Below, one piece after another: positions 42,127 to 51,431 of a DNA stretch of 64,000 nucleotides (position 1 is its first letter; every line of letters starts with the position of its first letter). The stretch covers positions 1-64,000 of the forward strand of contig CAYOHY010000004.1 in the NCBI GenBank assembly GCA_964403885.1. Direction: 5' to 3'. The notes under the pieces were generated by a model that was not told the origin of the DNA, did no database searches, and worked only from the letters and a program-made list of their open reading frames with translations. A program made the position numbers and the translations under genes. This DNA comes from CAYOHY01 sp964403885 (GTDB lineage: Bacteria > Actinomycetota > Coriobacteriia > Anaerosomatales > PHET01).

Positions 42127-43098
42127 CTAGGCGTGTGGCGCTTCCTCGGCGAGCTCGATGGCGGCTTCCTCGGAGGCGATGGCCTGGGCGGTCTTGGGGC
42201 GGCCGATCGTGTTGACCAGCACCACGCCTGCGATCGACACCGCACCGCCCACGATCACGGCCAGGCTGGGCACTTCGCCAAGCCAGAACCACGCGATGAT
42301 CGCGGCGTTGACCGGCTGCAGGTACAGAAACGCCGACACGCGGCTCGCGGGCATCTTCGACAGGCCGTACCCCCACAGCACGTAGGCGATGGCGCCCGGG
42401 AAAATGCCCAGGTAGATGCCGGAGACCGTGGCCGAGACGGGCGCCGCCTGCATCTGCTGGAGCAACGAGGGCGCGAACAGGAGCAGCGGGACGGTGCCCG
42501 CCCAGATGGCGTAGGACGTGAACTCGGTGGCCGAGTACTTGGCCAGCCCGGGCTTGCTCACCAGGAAGTAGAGCGACGTCGAGATGGTCGCGATGAGGAT
42601 GAGCAGCGCCCCCGGATCGAGGCCGATCGCGCCTTCGGCCTCACCGGCCGCGACCATGACACCGCCGGCGAACGAGATACCGATACCCGCCCAGCCCCAC
42701 GGTGCGAGACGCTCCCCCAAGAAGCGGGTGGAGAGCGCGGCCGTTACCACGGGCGACAGCGAGATGAGCAGCGCAGCCGCGCCGGACTGCACGGTGCGCT
42801 CGCCAAAGTTGAGCGCGAGGTGATAGATGGTGATGCCCAAGATGCCGGCGAGCCAGATGCGCGGCAGGTCCATCTTGGCGGGGCGCTTCATGCGGATGAT
42901 GAGCGCGTAGACCGCGAGCACGATCGACGCGGTGCCAAAGCGCAGCAACGCGAGCTGTGCGGGGCCGTAGCCGTCGGGGCCGGGCGTGCCGTCGATGGGA
43001 GCGAGGCCGGCGCGGATCCCGGGGAACGCCGACGCCCACAACAGCAGCGCGGTTCCCAGAGCAAGCCATACGGACAGTGGGGTCTTCTCGTCAGTCAT
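42127..43098 (-). CDS. EamA/DMT-family transporter
   Basis: 323 residues from the ATG at 43098; an ATG three codons upstream is possible. Ten membrane segments in two EamA repeats: about 8-150 (WASAFPGIRAGL, LLRFGTASIVLAVYALII, LGITIYHLALNFGERTVQSGAAALL) and 160-305 (FVSKPGL, VSGIYLGIFPGAIAYVLWGYGLSKMPASRVSAFLYLQPVNAAIIAWFWLGE by key residues). DMT transporters move amino acids, nucleotide sugars or similar metabolites; the substrate here is unknown. An acidic helix forms the C-terminal tail. It follows the exporter genes' 3' side. Confidence 0.9.
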   Translation of the reverse strand: MTDEKTPLSVWLALGTALLLWASAFPGIRAGLAPIDGTPGPDGYGPAQLALLRFGTASIVLAVYALIIRMKRPAKMDLPRIWLAGILGITIYHLALNFGERTVQSGAAALLISLSPVVTAALSTRFLGERLAPWGWAGIGISFAGGVMVAAGEAEGAIGLDPGALLILIATISTSLYFLVSKPGLAKYSATEFTSYAIWAGTVPLLLFAPSLLQQMQAAPVSATVSGIYLGIFPGAIAYVLWGYGLSKMPASRVSAFLYLQPVNAAIIAWFWLGEVPSLAVIVGGAVSIAGVVLVNTIGRPKTAQAIASEEAAIELAEEAPHA

Positions 43099-43154
43099 GC
43101 GCCCCATGCTAGCCCATCGCCGGGGGCTCTGCGGTATCCGAAATCGCAGCAATC

Positions 43155-44411
43155 CTATTCAAGCTTCAAGCGCGTGACACCCACCGCGAGCGACACCGCC
43201 GAGAACGCGAGCAGCACCACCACCGGCAGCATCACCGCCTCGAGTCCCGCACCGCGTGCGACCACGTCCTTCAGCCCCACCATCGCCCAGCCGGTGGGCG
43301 TGAACTTCGCGATCGTCTGCATGGTGGGGCTCGTGATCTCGAGCGGCCAGTAGCATCCGCCCAGCATCGCGAGCGCCGTGGAGAGCACGGGTGCGATCGC
43401 CGACATCTGGCTGCGGGTGCGCACGAGCGCCGAGAGCATCACGCCCAGCCCCGTCGCCGCCAGTACGAGACCCAGCAGCACCGCCGCCACGGCAAGCGGG
43501 TCGCTCCCCCACGGCACGCCAAAGACGAGCGCGCCAAAGCCCACGAGCATCGCGGCCTCGAAGCTCGCGACCAGCGCGACGCCCATGACCTTGCCGCCCA
43601 GCACCTCCGCGCGGCGAACAGGCGTCGCGAGCAGCCGGCGAAGCGTGCCCAGCTCGCGCTCCTCGAGGATGCCGCCGGCGCTCCCCAGCGCGGTCATGAA
43701 GACGAAGAACACCGTGAAGCCCAGCGAGTACTGCGTGTTGGCGGGAGCGGAGAGCTCCGCCTCACGAGCTGCCGACGAGGTCACCGTGACCGCGGTGACG
43801 CTCACGGGCGGGGCGGGCTCCCACAAGGAATCGGCGATGCCGTAGTAGCGAGCGAACAGAGCGGGGTCGCGCGGCGGGTGGCCCACGGGCAGCGCTCCGG
43901 GCGCTTGGCCGGCGGGAAGCGTTGCGCTCGAGGACACCATCGCCGCAGCGTCCTGCGCCGCACGAGCGGCCATCGCGTTGGTGGCGATGCGCGTCGCCGC
44001 GCCCTGCACCACCTCGACGAGCGCCTGCGCGCGCTGCGAGCTGGGGTCGCGAAGCGTCTCGACGCGCGCGGGCTCATCGGAGGCCACAGCCGCACCAAAG
44101 CCCTTGGGGATCACCACGATCACCGGCGCATCGCCGGCCTTGACCGCTGCGCGCGCCGCCGCCTTGGTCAGCGAGGTGTCGGCCTCGAACGAGGGAGCGT
44201 CGTCGACGGCCTTGACCACCGTCCGCGAGTACTCGGTGCGGTCGAGGTCGACCACGGGCACACCCAAGGGGCGCTCGGCGCCTTGCGACCCAAAGGCGGT
44301 GCCAAACACCCATGTGAGCAGCAGCGGCAGCACGATCACGGCGACGAGCTCCGTGCGGTCCCTGAACAGCGACAGCAGGTTCAACCGTGCGATGGCGAAG
44401 ACGCGCTTCAT
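43155..44411 (-). CDS. ABC-2 exporter permease (second subunit)
   Basis: 418 residues from the ATG at 44411, overlapping the upstream permease stop codon by four bases (ATGA). Layout of the LnrN/NatB type: one membrane segment near 23-42 (VAVIVLPLLLTWVFG), a large extracytoplasmic domain (about 43-230), and five further segments towards the C-terminus, with the coupling stretch LEERELGTLRRLLATPVRRAEVLGGK at about 250-275 that contacts the ATPase. It works with the upstream permease and ATPase as a half-transporter pair exporting an unknown amphipathic compound, possibly an antibiotic. Confidence 0.88.
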   Translation of the reverse strand: MKRVFAIARLNLLSLFRDRTELVAVIVLPLLLTWVFGTAFGSQGAERPLGVPVVDLDRTEYSRTVVKAVDDAPSFEADTSLTKAAARAAVKAGDAPVIVVIPKGFGAAVASDEPARVETLRDPSSQRAQALVEVVQGAATRIATNAMAARAAQDAAAMVSSSATLPAGQAPGALPVGHPPRDPALFARYYGIADSLWEPAPPVSVTAVTVTSSAAREAELSAPANTQYSLGFTVFFVFMTALGSAGGILEERELGTLRRLLATPVRRAEVLGGKVMGVALVASFEAAMLVGFGALVFGVPWGSDPLAVAAVLLGLVLAATGLGVMLSALVRTRSQMSAIAPVLSTALAMLGGCYWPLEITSPTMQTIAKFTPTGWAMVGLKDVVARGAGLEAVMLPVVVLLAFSAVSLAVGVTRLKLE

Positions 44412-45685
44412 CGGCGGGCCGCCGTCCGCCATGCACCAAACAGGAAGAACAGCACCGCGAAGCCCATGAGTGCACCCACCGGGGCGAGCACATCGGACAC
44501 GTGGCCGCCGCGCAGCTGCACGGTGCTCCAACCCTCCATCGTCCACCCGATGACCGAGAAGTACCGGATGGGCTGGATCCACTCCGGCAGCACGGTGATG
44601 GTGAAGAACGCACCGCCGATGAGGGCCTGGATCTGGATGACGAGCGGGCCAAGCCCGCCGGCGCCGCGCTCCGTGCGCGCGAGCGAGGCGATGACCACCG
44701 CGAGCCCCGTGACAGCCAGCACCTCGGCGGCCGCGACCACGAACACCGCGAGCACGTCGTCACCCCAGTTCACGCCAAATGCGAAGCGCGTGAACAGGTA
44801 CAGCACAGAGAACTGCGCCATGCCCAGCGCGAAGATGCCGAGCATCTTGCCGCCCGTGACCGCCGCCGCGCCGGTGGGCGTGGTCAGCAGTCGCGACAGC
44901 GTCTGCTCGCGGCGCTCCTTGATCGTCGAGAACGCACCGAACATCGCGCCGAACATGAGGAACATCGACGTCATCGACAGCCCGTAGAAGTCGATGGCGG
45001 TCAGCTTCACGCCCTGCACGATCTGCTCGTCGTCGACCTGCACCGTCTCGAGCGCCCCGGGCTTCGTGGCAGCGACGATCGCGTTCTGGTTCACCGCCGA
45101 CATCAGCCAGCCGGACTGTGGTTCCGACGCACGCTGCTCGGCAACGGCCTTGGTCGCGGTCTGCACTGAGATCGAGGCCGCCGAGTACTGCCCGGCGAGC
45201 GAGCGGACGATACTCTCCCAGATGCCCGCGGACAGCTCTGAACCGGGGTCGCCCAGGACCTTGAGCTCGACCGGCTTGCCGTCCGTGACCCGTCTCGTGA
45301 AGTCGACGGGGATGACGAGCGCTGCGGCGATCTCGCCATCGGCGACCTTGGCCTGCACGGGTCCGAGCGTGCGCGACACCGTCACGTCCGCGATGCGGTC
45401 GATGCGCTTCGAGCCGCGGATCGCCGAGACCAGCTCGTCGCCCAGATGGTCGCTCGTGGGAGGTGCCACGATCGACGGGCTGCCCTGCACCACTGCCGCC
45501 TGCCCGTCATCGAGGTTCACCACCGCAACGGGTATGGCTGCGTCTCCCCCGCTCGCCGCACCGCCCAGCGCCGAGCCAAGGATCAGGATCAGCACCACCG
45601 GCATGCCCAACAGGATGCCCATGGCGGAGACGTCACGCGTCCAGACGCGGATGTCCTTCCATGCGATGTGCAGCGCGCGCATCAT
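44408..45685 (-). CDS. ABC-2 exporter permease (first subunit)
   Basis: 425 residues. One membrane segment near 22-42 (MGILLGMPVVLILILGSALGG), an extracytoplasmic domain (about 45-220) and about five segments after it; the coupling helix is IKERREQTLSRLLTTPTGAAAVTGGKML at about 247-274, seen by E-R-R-E-x-T-L-x-R-L-L-x-T-P. It shares the layout of the following permease. Its ATG overlaps the ATPase stop codon by one base. The operon order, ATPase then two permeases, resembles linearmycin-resistance type (LnrLMN) exporters. Confidence 0.88.
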   Translation of the reverse strand: MMRALHIAWKDIRVWTRDVSAMGILLGMPVVLILILGSALGGAASGGDAAIPVAVVNLDDGQAAVVQGSPSIVAPPTSDHLGDELVSAIRGSKRIDRIADVTVSRTLGPVQAKVADGEIAAALVIPVDFTRRVTDGKPVELKVLGDPGSELSAGIWESIVRSLAGQYSAASISVQTATKAVAEQRASEPQSGWLMSAVNQNAIVAATKPGALETVQVDDEQIVQGVKLTAIDFYGLSMTSMFLMFGAMFGAFSTIKERREQTLSRLLTTPTGAAAVTGGKMLGIFALGMAQFSVLYLFTRFAFGVNWGDDVLAVFVVAAAEVLAVTGLAVVIASLARTERGAGGLGPLVIQIQALIGGAFFTITVLPEWIQPIRYFSVIGWTMEGWSTVQLRGGHVSDVLAPVGALMGFAVLFFLFGAWRTAARR

Positions 45686-46698
45686 CAGTCGCGCAGTCCG
45701 CGCCCGGTGAGGTGCAGGAACACGCTCTCGAGGTTGGGCTCGGCGATCTCCACCGCGCGTACGGCCGCGCCGCTGCGCGTGACCGCCTCGACGATGCCGC
45801 CCAACGCGGCTGCGGCGTCAGGCGAGAGCACCTCGAGCGTGGTGCCCACGACCTCGGCGCTCGTGACCCCGCCAACCGCACGCACGCCCTCGAGCGCGGC
45901 GAGCACTTCGGCGGGTGGCGCCGGCTCCGCGGCCTCGGTCGCGGCTGTGTCGTCGGATGCGGCCTCATCGGCGGGCGGTTGACCGTCACCCAGCGTGATA
46001 CGCACGCGGTCCTCGTCGCCCACGAGTGCGCGCAGCTCCTCGAGCGTGCCCAGCGCGATGAGCTTGCCGTGATCCACGATGCCCACCCGGTCGCACAGGA
46101 ACTCGACCTCTTCCATGTAGTGGCTCGTGTAGACCACGGTCATACCCTCGTCGTTGAGCTGCTTCACCGTCTCGAGGATGTGGTTGCGGCTCTGGGGGTC
46201 GATCCCCACCGTGGGCTCGTCCATGAGCAGGACGCGAGGTCTATGCAGGATGCCGGCTGCGATGTTGATGCGCCGCTTCATGCCTCCCGAGAAGGTCTCG
46301 ACGCGCTTCTTGGCCTTGTCCTCGAGCCCGGCCATCGCCAGCCCGTAGGCCACCGCATCGTCGAGCGCCTTGCCGCCCAGGCCGTACATCCGGCCCCAGA
46401 AACGCAGGTTCTCGGCGGCGGTGAGCGTGGGGTACAGCGCGATCTCCTGCGGCACCACCCCCAGCGCCGAGCGGACCTTCAGCGACTCGTTGCGCACCGA
46501 GTGCCCGGCGACGCGCGCGTCACCCGCATCGGGCGCCAGCAGACACGCGATCATCGAGATCGTCGTGGTCTTGCCCGCCCCGTTGGGGCCGAGCAGCCCG
46601 AAGATCTCGCCCTCGGCTATCTCGAACGACACGCCACCCACGGCGGTCACGTCACCGAATCGCTTCTCGAGCCCCTCGACTTCGAGAATCGCCCCCAT
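45685..46698 (-). CDS. ABC transporter ATP-binding protein of the ABC-2 exporter
   Basis: 337 residues. All ATPase motifs are intact: Walker A GPNGAGKTT (about 37-45), Q-loop in VVPQEIALYP, signature FSGGMKRR (about 130-137), Walker B VLLMDEPTVGID and the H-loop YTSHYMEE. The C-terminal third (about 235-337) is a beta domain with an acidic Ala/Glu linker, typical of drug-exporting DrrA/CcmA-like ATPases. It powers the two permeases encoded next. It lies three bases after the glutamine amidotransferase-like gene. Confidence 0.95.
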   Translation of the reverse strand: MGAILEVEGLEKRFGDVTAVGGVSFEIAEGEIFGLLGPNGAGKTTTISMIACLLAPDAGDARVAGHSVRNESLKVRSALGVVPQEIALYPTLTAAENLRFWGRMYGLGGKALDDAVAYGLAMAGLEDKAKKRVETFSGGMKRRINIAAGILHRPRVLLMDEPTVGIDPQSRNHILETVKQLNDEGMTVVYTSHYMEEVEFLCDRVGIVDHGKLIALGTLEELRALVGDEDRVRITLGDGQPPADEAASDDTAATEAAEPAPPAEVLAALEGVRAVGGVTSAEVVGTTLEVLSPDAAAALGGIVEAVTRSGAAVRAVEIAEPNLESVFLHLTGRGLRD

Positions 46699-46701
46699 CG
46701 C

Positions 46702-47406
46702 CTAGCCCTTCGCCGTCTCCATCATCCGGTCGAGCAAATCGAACAGCGCATCGCGGCACGCGGGAATGCGCAGACGCGCCTCCTCGAGCATCTCGCTCGC
46801 GCTCATCACATATGGACCCCCGCCGGCGAGATCGTCACCACACGCCTCGACGAGCGCGTCCAGCGCGTCCTCGGTCCACTCCAGGTGGCACTGCAGCCCC
46901 ACGATGCGGCCGCCGTCCATGGCGTAGGCCTGGTTCATGCACGCCTCGCTCGACAGCGCCGGCTCGACACCATCGGGCAGCGAGAACGTGTCACCGTGCC
47001 AGTGACCCGCGATCAGCCCCTCCGGGATCGCCGCCAGCACGCCTTCGTCCGATCCGCCCACGTGGTGGACCGGGTACCACCCGATCTCCCTGTGGTCGTT
47101 GCGGCGCACGGCGCCACCCGCGACCTCGGCCACGATCTGCGAGCCCAAGCACACACCCAGCACGCGCGAGCCGTTGGCAAGCGCCGACGACACGTAGCGC
47201 TTCTCGGCGGCCAGCCAGGGAAGGCGGGCGTCATCATCGGCTCCCATGGGACCGCCCATGAGGACCAGCAGGTCGATCTCTTCGAGCTCCGGGAACTCTT
47301 CGGTGAGCGCGAGCGTCTCGGTGAGCTCATGGTCGCGCGCGTGTGCCCACTGCGCGATGAGCTCGGGGCCTTCGAATGGGACGTGCCTGATGACGTGGAT
47401 TCGCAT
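46702..47406 (-). CDS. Class I glutamine amidotransferase-like protein
   Basis: 234 residues of the GATase1/GuaA-like family: LLVLMGGPMGADDD near 45-58, the nucleophile elbow GVCLGSQIVAE (about 84-94, Cys present), GWYPVHHV, GHWHGDTFSLP and the His-Glu pair in GLQCHLEWTE (about 170-179). A complete Cys-His-Glu triad suggests an active glutaminase or a gamma-glutamyl peptide hydrolase. It has no synthetase partner here. Its place as first gene of the exporter operon, three bases before the ATPase, suggests a role in handling the exported compound. Confidence 0.88.
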   Translation of the reverse strand: MRIHVIRHVPFEGPELIAQWAHARDHELTETLALTEEFPELEEIDLLVLMGGPMGADDDARLPWLAAEKRYVSSALANGSRVLGVCLGSQIVAEVAGGAVRRNDHREIGWYPVHHVGGSDEGVLAAIPEGLIAGHWHGDTFSLPDGVEPALSSEACMNQAYAMDGGRIVGLQCHLEWTEDALDALVEACGDDLAGGGPYVMSASEMLEEARLRIPACRDALFDLLDRMMETAKG

Positions 47407-47572
47407 AGAGCCTCTTCGTGTGTGATGTGAAGTCCTCGTGGGTACCCACCAATACTACCCCCACGAACTGCCAGTTCCTCCACCGTCTGCCGAGCAAGTA
47501 GTGGCGCAGTGGTTGAAGCGGTACTAGCATGGTGCATCGTGGTCGAATCGACCCCCTGGATTGGGAGGTTTC

Positions 47573-48223
47573 ATGCACGTCGTCATCGGCGGGTACGGCC
47601 GAGTGGGCCGCTACCTCGCGCACATGCTCGAATCGGAGGGGCACACCGTCTCCGTCATCGACAGGAACCCTGCCGTCTTCGCCGAGTACGGTGAGGAGAT
47701 CCAAGGCCGCAAGCTCACGGGCGAGGTCTTCGACCGCGAGACGCTGGTCAAGGCCGGCATCGAGAAGGCCGACGCGTTCGCTGCGGTCACTGCCGGCGAC
47801 AACAGCAACATCGTGGCTGCGCGTGTGGCGCGCGAGCGCTTCGGTGTGCCGGTGGTCGTGGCCCGCATCTTCGACCCGCGCCGTGCCAACGTCTACGAGC
47901 ACTTCGGCATCCCCACCATCTCGAGCGTGCGGTGGGCCGGCCGCAAGCTGCTCACCATGATCCTCGAGCCGCTCGTGCGCACCGAGCGCATCTTTGGCGG
48001 CGGCGAGATCGTGACCGTGCAGGCATCGGCGACCGCCGAGATGGAAGGCATGACGATCGCGCAGTTCGAGAACCGCGATCACTTCCGCGTCACGGTGCTC
48101 GTGCGCGACGGCAAGGCGTCGCTTCCCAATCCTGAAGACGTGATCTCCGAGACCGACCGGCTCTACATCACCGTGACCCGCGACGCAGTCGATGAGCTCA
48201 AGCAGCTCATCGGCCTCGAGTAG
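47573..48223 (+). CDS. trkA: TrkA/KtrA-like K+ uptake regulatory protein (RCK), first copy
   Basis: 216 residues from the ATG at 47573 with GGGAGG six bases upstream. A Rossmann RCK_N domain (VVIGGYGRVGRYLAHMLESEG, VIDRNPAVFAEY and later DNSNIVAARVARERF by key residues) binds NAD(H) or nucleotides; an RCK_C domain (about 140-216) follows. RCK proteins gate K+ channels or transporters in response to nucleotide or c-di-AMP. A second RCK gene follows nine bases later, so the two probably form a hetero- or paired ring. No TrkH/KtrB pore is in the window. Confidence 0.9.
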   Translation: MHVVIGGYGRVGRYLAHMLESEGHTVSVIDRNPAVFAEYGEEIQGRKLTGEVFDRETLVKAGIEKADAFAAVTAGDNSNIVAARVARERFGVPVVVARIFDPRRANVYEHFGIPTISSVRWAGRKLLTMILEPLVRTERIFGGGEIVTVQASATAEMEGMTIAQFENRDHFRVTVLVRDGKASLPNPEDVISETDRLYITVTRDAVDELKQLIGLE

Positions 48224-48232
48224 GAGCGCCCC

Positions 48233-48925
48233 ATGAAGATCATCATCGTAGGGGCCGGCAAGACCGGAGCGGCGCTGGCCCATCAGCTCAGCGGCGAGCA
48301 CCAGGTCACCGTGATCGACCAGCGCCGCGACCGCATCGAGCTCGTGCGCCGTATGACCCCCAACGCCGAGGCGTTCGAGGGTGACGCCTGCGAGATCGAG
48401 GTCCTTGAGACCGCCGGCATCGAGGGCAGCGACCTCGTCGCGGCCGTCACCGGCGACGACGAGGACAACCTGGTGGTCGCGATGCTCGCGAAGCACTTCC
48501 GAGTGGGCTCGGTGTTCGCGCGTGTGAACCACCCCCAGAACGAGTGGCTCTTCGACAAGGAGTGGGGAGTGGACGTGGCCGTCTCGTCGACGGCGGTGCT
48601 TCAGGGCCTCATCGAGAAGCAGATCGGCCTGGGCGACCTGACCACGCTGCTCAAGCTTCAGGCTGACGGTGTGGCGGTCGAGGAGCTCACGCTTCCGGAG
48701 AATGCGAAGGCCGTGGGCCACAAGCTCTCCGAGGTGCCCCTTCCCCCCAACGTCACCGTCATGGCGATCCTCGCCAAGGAGGGCTACGTGCAGGCGGCTC
48801 GCGGCAACACGCTGCTCGTAGCCGGCGACCAGCTGCTACTACTGGTCGAAGGCGTGCTCGAGGAGAGCCGTATACGCGAGTCCTTCGGCATCCCTGACGA
48901 CGGCGGAGCTAGCGCAGCGCACTAG
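48233..48925 (+). CDS. trkA: TrkA/KtrA-like K+ uptake regulatory protein (RCK), second copy
   Basis: 230 residues. RCK_N domain with the dinucleotide motif IIVGAGKTGAALAHQL (3-18), VTVIDQRRDRIELV and DDEDNLVVAMLAKHF by key residues; RCK_C domain at about 142-222, with VTVMAILAKEGYVQAARGNTLLVAGDQLLLL. It belongs with the preceding gene to a K+ homeostasis unit and faces a KimA-like K+ transporter gene, tail to tail, sharing a terminator. The partner pore could be that transporter or a TrkH outside the window. Confidence 0.9.
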   Translation: MKIIIVGAGKTGAALAHQLSGEHQVTVIDQRRDRIELVRRMTPNAEAFEGDACEIEVLETAGIEGSDLVAAVTGDDEDNLVVAMLAKHFRVGSVFARVNHPQNEWLFDKEWGVDVAVSSTAVLQGLIEKQIGLGDLTTLLKLQADGVAVEELTLPENAKAVGHKLSEVPLPPNVTVMAILAKEGYVQAARGNTLLVAGDQLLLLVEGVLEESRIRESFGIPDDGGASAAH

Positions 48926-48960
48926 CGGCGCGCATCGCCCATAGCGCTCGGCTTCGAACT

Positions 48961-48989
48961 GGCCGCGACTCTACTCCGGAGTCGCGGCC
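48961..48989 (+). terminator. Terminator between the TrkA pair and the KimA-like gene
   Basis: GGCCGCGACTC and GAGTCGCGGCC form a perfect 11-bp stem with a 7-base loop, followed on the plus strand by TTCTTCT. It ends the trkA pair and overlaps the last codons of the convergent transporter gene. Confidence 0.8.
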
Positions 48990-50848
48990 TTCTTCTGACG
49001 CCGCGCCTTGTCCTCAGCGATGCGGTAGGGCACGTCCGTCACGATGACGCCCGGCTCGCTGAAGAGCTGCGTCTTCATCCACAGCGTGGACTGATCGTGC
49101 AGCATTGTGTCGGCGATGTTCTCGGGCGCGTACTCAGGCATGATCACGGTGACTACGTGATCGGCGGTCGGCTTGGGAATCGCGCGGACGTAGTCCATGA
49201 TCGGCCCGATGATCTCGCGGTAGGGCGAGTCCAGCACGACAAGGCGGATGCCAAAGCCGGCCTCCTCCCATGTCGCCTTGAACTCGGGGGCCTTGCCCGA
49301 GATGTCGACCCAGACCGCCTCGACGGTATCTGCCCGCAAGCTCTTGGCGTACTGCAGGGCCCGCGACAGGCGGCGATCGATTCCCGACACCAGAACCACG
49401 ACGTGGTTGTGCATACGGTTGTAGGACTGCCAGTTCAGGTCGGTGAGCTCCTCGGCTCGAATGGCCAGCTCGGCCTTCACGCGGTCGTACTGGCGGCGCA
49501 CCCACAGGAAGTAAGCCATGATCGTGGGGATGAGGAAGACCACGATCCATGCGCCATCGTGGAACTTCGCCACCGCCACGATGATGGTGACGACGCCGGT
49601 GCACACTGCGCCAAAGGCGTTGACCGCTCGGGACAGTTTCCAGCGCGGCTCCTTGAGCCGGGTGTGATGAACCACCATGCCGGCCTGCGAGAGCGTGAAC
49701 GACATGAACACGCCGATCGCGTAGAGCGGGATCAGCTTGGTGGTCTGACCGCTGAACACGACAAGCAGCGCGATGGCCGCGAGCGTCAGCAAGATGATGC
49801 CGTTGGAGAAGACCAGGCGGTAGCCGCGGTCCTTGAGCTGGTGCGGCAGGAAGTCGTCCTCGGCGATGAACGAAGACAGGCGCGGGAAGTCCGCGTAGGC
49901 GGTGTTGGCCGCAAGCACCAGGATAAGGGCCACCGCGACGGTGATGGCGTAGTAGACGGGACCTCTGCCAAACATCTCGGCCGACAGTTGGCTGATGAGG
50001 GTCTCTGTCTCACTTGGCTGCACGTGGGCGAGCACGGCCAACGCCGAGACTCCCAACATGAGCGTGAGCAGGATGCCGCCCATCCACGCCATGGTGATCT
50101 GCGCGTTCTTCGCCTCCGGCTTACGGAAGAGCTGTACGCCGTTGGCGATGGCCTCGACACCCGTCATCGCCGAACAGCCCGAAGCGAACGCCTTGAGGAT
50201 GAGGAAGAACGTCAACGACTGAACCGCTTCGATGCCCTCTTCGGGCACGGGAACCGTGAACGGATGCCCGGTCGCGAAACGCCACAGCCCCACTACCACC
50301 ATGTAGCCGAGCAAGATGATGAACGCATAGGTGGGCGGCGCGAAGAGAGCACCTGACTCCTTGACGCCACGCAGGTTCGCGATCGCAAGCAAGATGACGA
50401 AGAAGACCGCCATCGGCACGGTGTACTTCATGAGACTCGGGGCAGCCGACGTGATCGCTGCCACCGCCGCAGAGATCGACACCGCTACCGTGAGGATGTA
50501 GTCGACGAGCAGCGACGCCCCGGCGATGAGACCGGGGGTGGTGCCCAGGTTCTCCTTGGCGACGATATATGAGCCGCCTCCGCCGGGATACTCGCGGATG
50601 GTCTGGCGGTACGAGATCACAACGATGCAAAGCAGCGCGCCGATAGCGATGGCGATGGGCCACGTGAGAGCGAGCGCCCCGGTGCCCGCAAGCGCCAGCA
50701 TCAGCAGGATTTCCTGGGGGCCGTACGCAACCGAGGACATCGCGTCGCTCGACAGGACCGCCAGCGCGGTGACCTTGTTCAGGCGCTGGTGAGCGGCCTC
50801 TCTGTTGTGCAGCGGGTTGCCAAGCAGGATCTTCTTCAGGCTGGGCAT
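48971..50848 (-). CDS. KimA-like APC-family potassium transporter
   Basis: 625 residues from the ATG at 50848 with GAGGAG six bases upstream. Twelve membrane segments of the APC fold fill about 25-440: NKVTALAVLSSDAMSSVAYGPQEILL, YPGGGGSYIVAKENLG (TM3 region), ASGCSAMTGVEAIANGV, NTAYADFPRLSSFIAEDDFLPHQ, all by key residues. A cytoplasmic USP-like domain (about 460-600, HNHVVVLVSGIDRRLSRAL) follows. This is the layout of KimA (YdaO), a high-affinity K+/H+ importer inhibited by c-di-AMP. It converges on two RCK genes. No c-di-AMP switch is seen in its short leader. Confidence 0.85.
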   Translation of the reverse strand: MPSLKKILLGNPLHNREAAHQRLNKVTALAVLSSDAMSSVAYGPQEILLMLALAGTGALALTWPIAIAIGALLCIVVISYRQTIREYPGGGGSYIVAKENLGTTPGLIAGASLLVDYILTVAVSISAAVAAITSAAPSLMKYTVPMAVFFVILLAIANLRGVKESGALFAPPTYAFIILLGYMVVVGLWRFATGHPFTVPVPEEGIEAVQSLTFFLILKAFASGCSAMTGVEAIANGVQLFRKPEAKNAQITMAWMGGILLTLMLGVSALAVLAHVQPSETETLISQLSAEMFGRGPVYYAITVAVALILVLAANTAYADFPRLSSFIAEDDFLPHQLKDRGYRLVFSNGIILLTLAAIALLVVFSGQTTKLIPLYAIGVFMSFTLSQAGMVVHHTRLKEPRWKLSRAVNAFGAVCTGVVTIIVAVAKFHDGAWIVVFLIPTIMAYFLWVRRQYDRVKAELAIRAEELTDLNWQSYNRMHNHVVVLVSGIDRRLSRALQYAKSLRADTVEAVWVDISGKAPEFKATWEEAGFGIRLVVLDSPYREIIGPIMDYVRAIPKPTADHVVTVIMPEYAPENIADTMLHDQSTLWMKTQLFSEPGVIVTDVPYRIAEDKARRQKKAATPE

Positions 50849-50957
50849 GTATCTCCTCGACCCGGATTGCCTCGGCGCAACGCGCCGCATCGTGGAGAGT
50901 TAGGTTACGCCTGCGCAGACATGTGCGCCAGATGCCTGCCCACCAACGGATGTACCG

Positions 50958-51311
50958 CTACTTCTCGGGGAACCCGCCGTGGTCTGGCCCGCCGATACTG
51001 CCCGTGGCGCTCACGCCGTCAGGCGCGTCCTCGAGCGGATCGGCGGCGTCATCGCCCATCGCGTTCATGATCCGACGGGCCTGCTCCTCCGAGAAACCGT
51101 CGAGCTTGATGCCGTCGTCGATGTCCTCTTCGATGAGTGCCTGCTGGGCACCCCAGAGCTCCGGGTCGCGCCCCTCGCCCATGTCGGAGTCCCGGCCCTC
51201 ATCGTCGGGCCAGTGTTCGTGCTTGTGCGCCTCGATGAGGACGCCGTGATCGCGCTCAACAGGTTCGCCCTCAGTTGAAGGCTCGCCCGGAATGTCGTCG
51301 TCGGCAAACAT
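50958..51311 (-). CDS. Acidic, His/Gly-rich hypothetical protein
   Basis: 117 residues from the ATG at 51311 with AAGGTG six bases upstream; a GTG nine bases earlier is possible. Very acidic (many Asp/Glu) with H-K-H-E-H-W, M-G-E-G-R-D and a helix KLDGFSEEQARRIMNAMGD. No signal peptide or membrane segment. It lies 110 bases before the KimA-like gene on the same strand. No family recognised; the His/Asp clusters could bind metal, but nothing in the sequence proves it. Confidence 0.6.
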   Translation of the reverse strand: MFADDDIPGEPSTEGEPVERDHGVLIEAHKHEHWPDDEGRDSDMGEGRDPELWGAQQALIEEDIDDGIKLDGFSEEQARRIMNAMGDDAADPLEDAPDGVSATGSIGGPDHGGFPEK

Positions 51312-51431
51312 GGTGGTCACCTTTTCGTCCGGAGCGCTCGCGCTCGCGAAACCACTGTTGGCGTGTTTGTTCCCGAAGCGGATTCACGTCCAACCGATCA
51401 CGGCGACGGGCTGTGCCTGAGCCTGCGTGAC

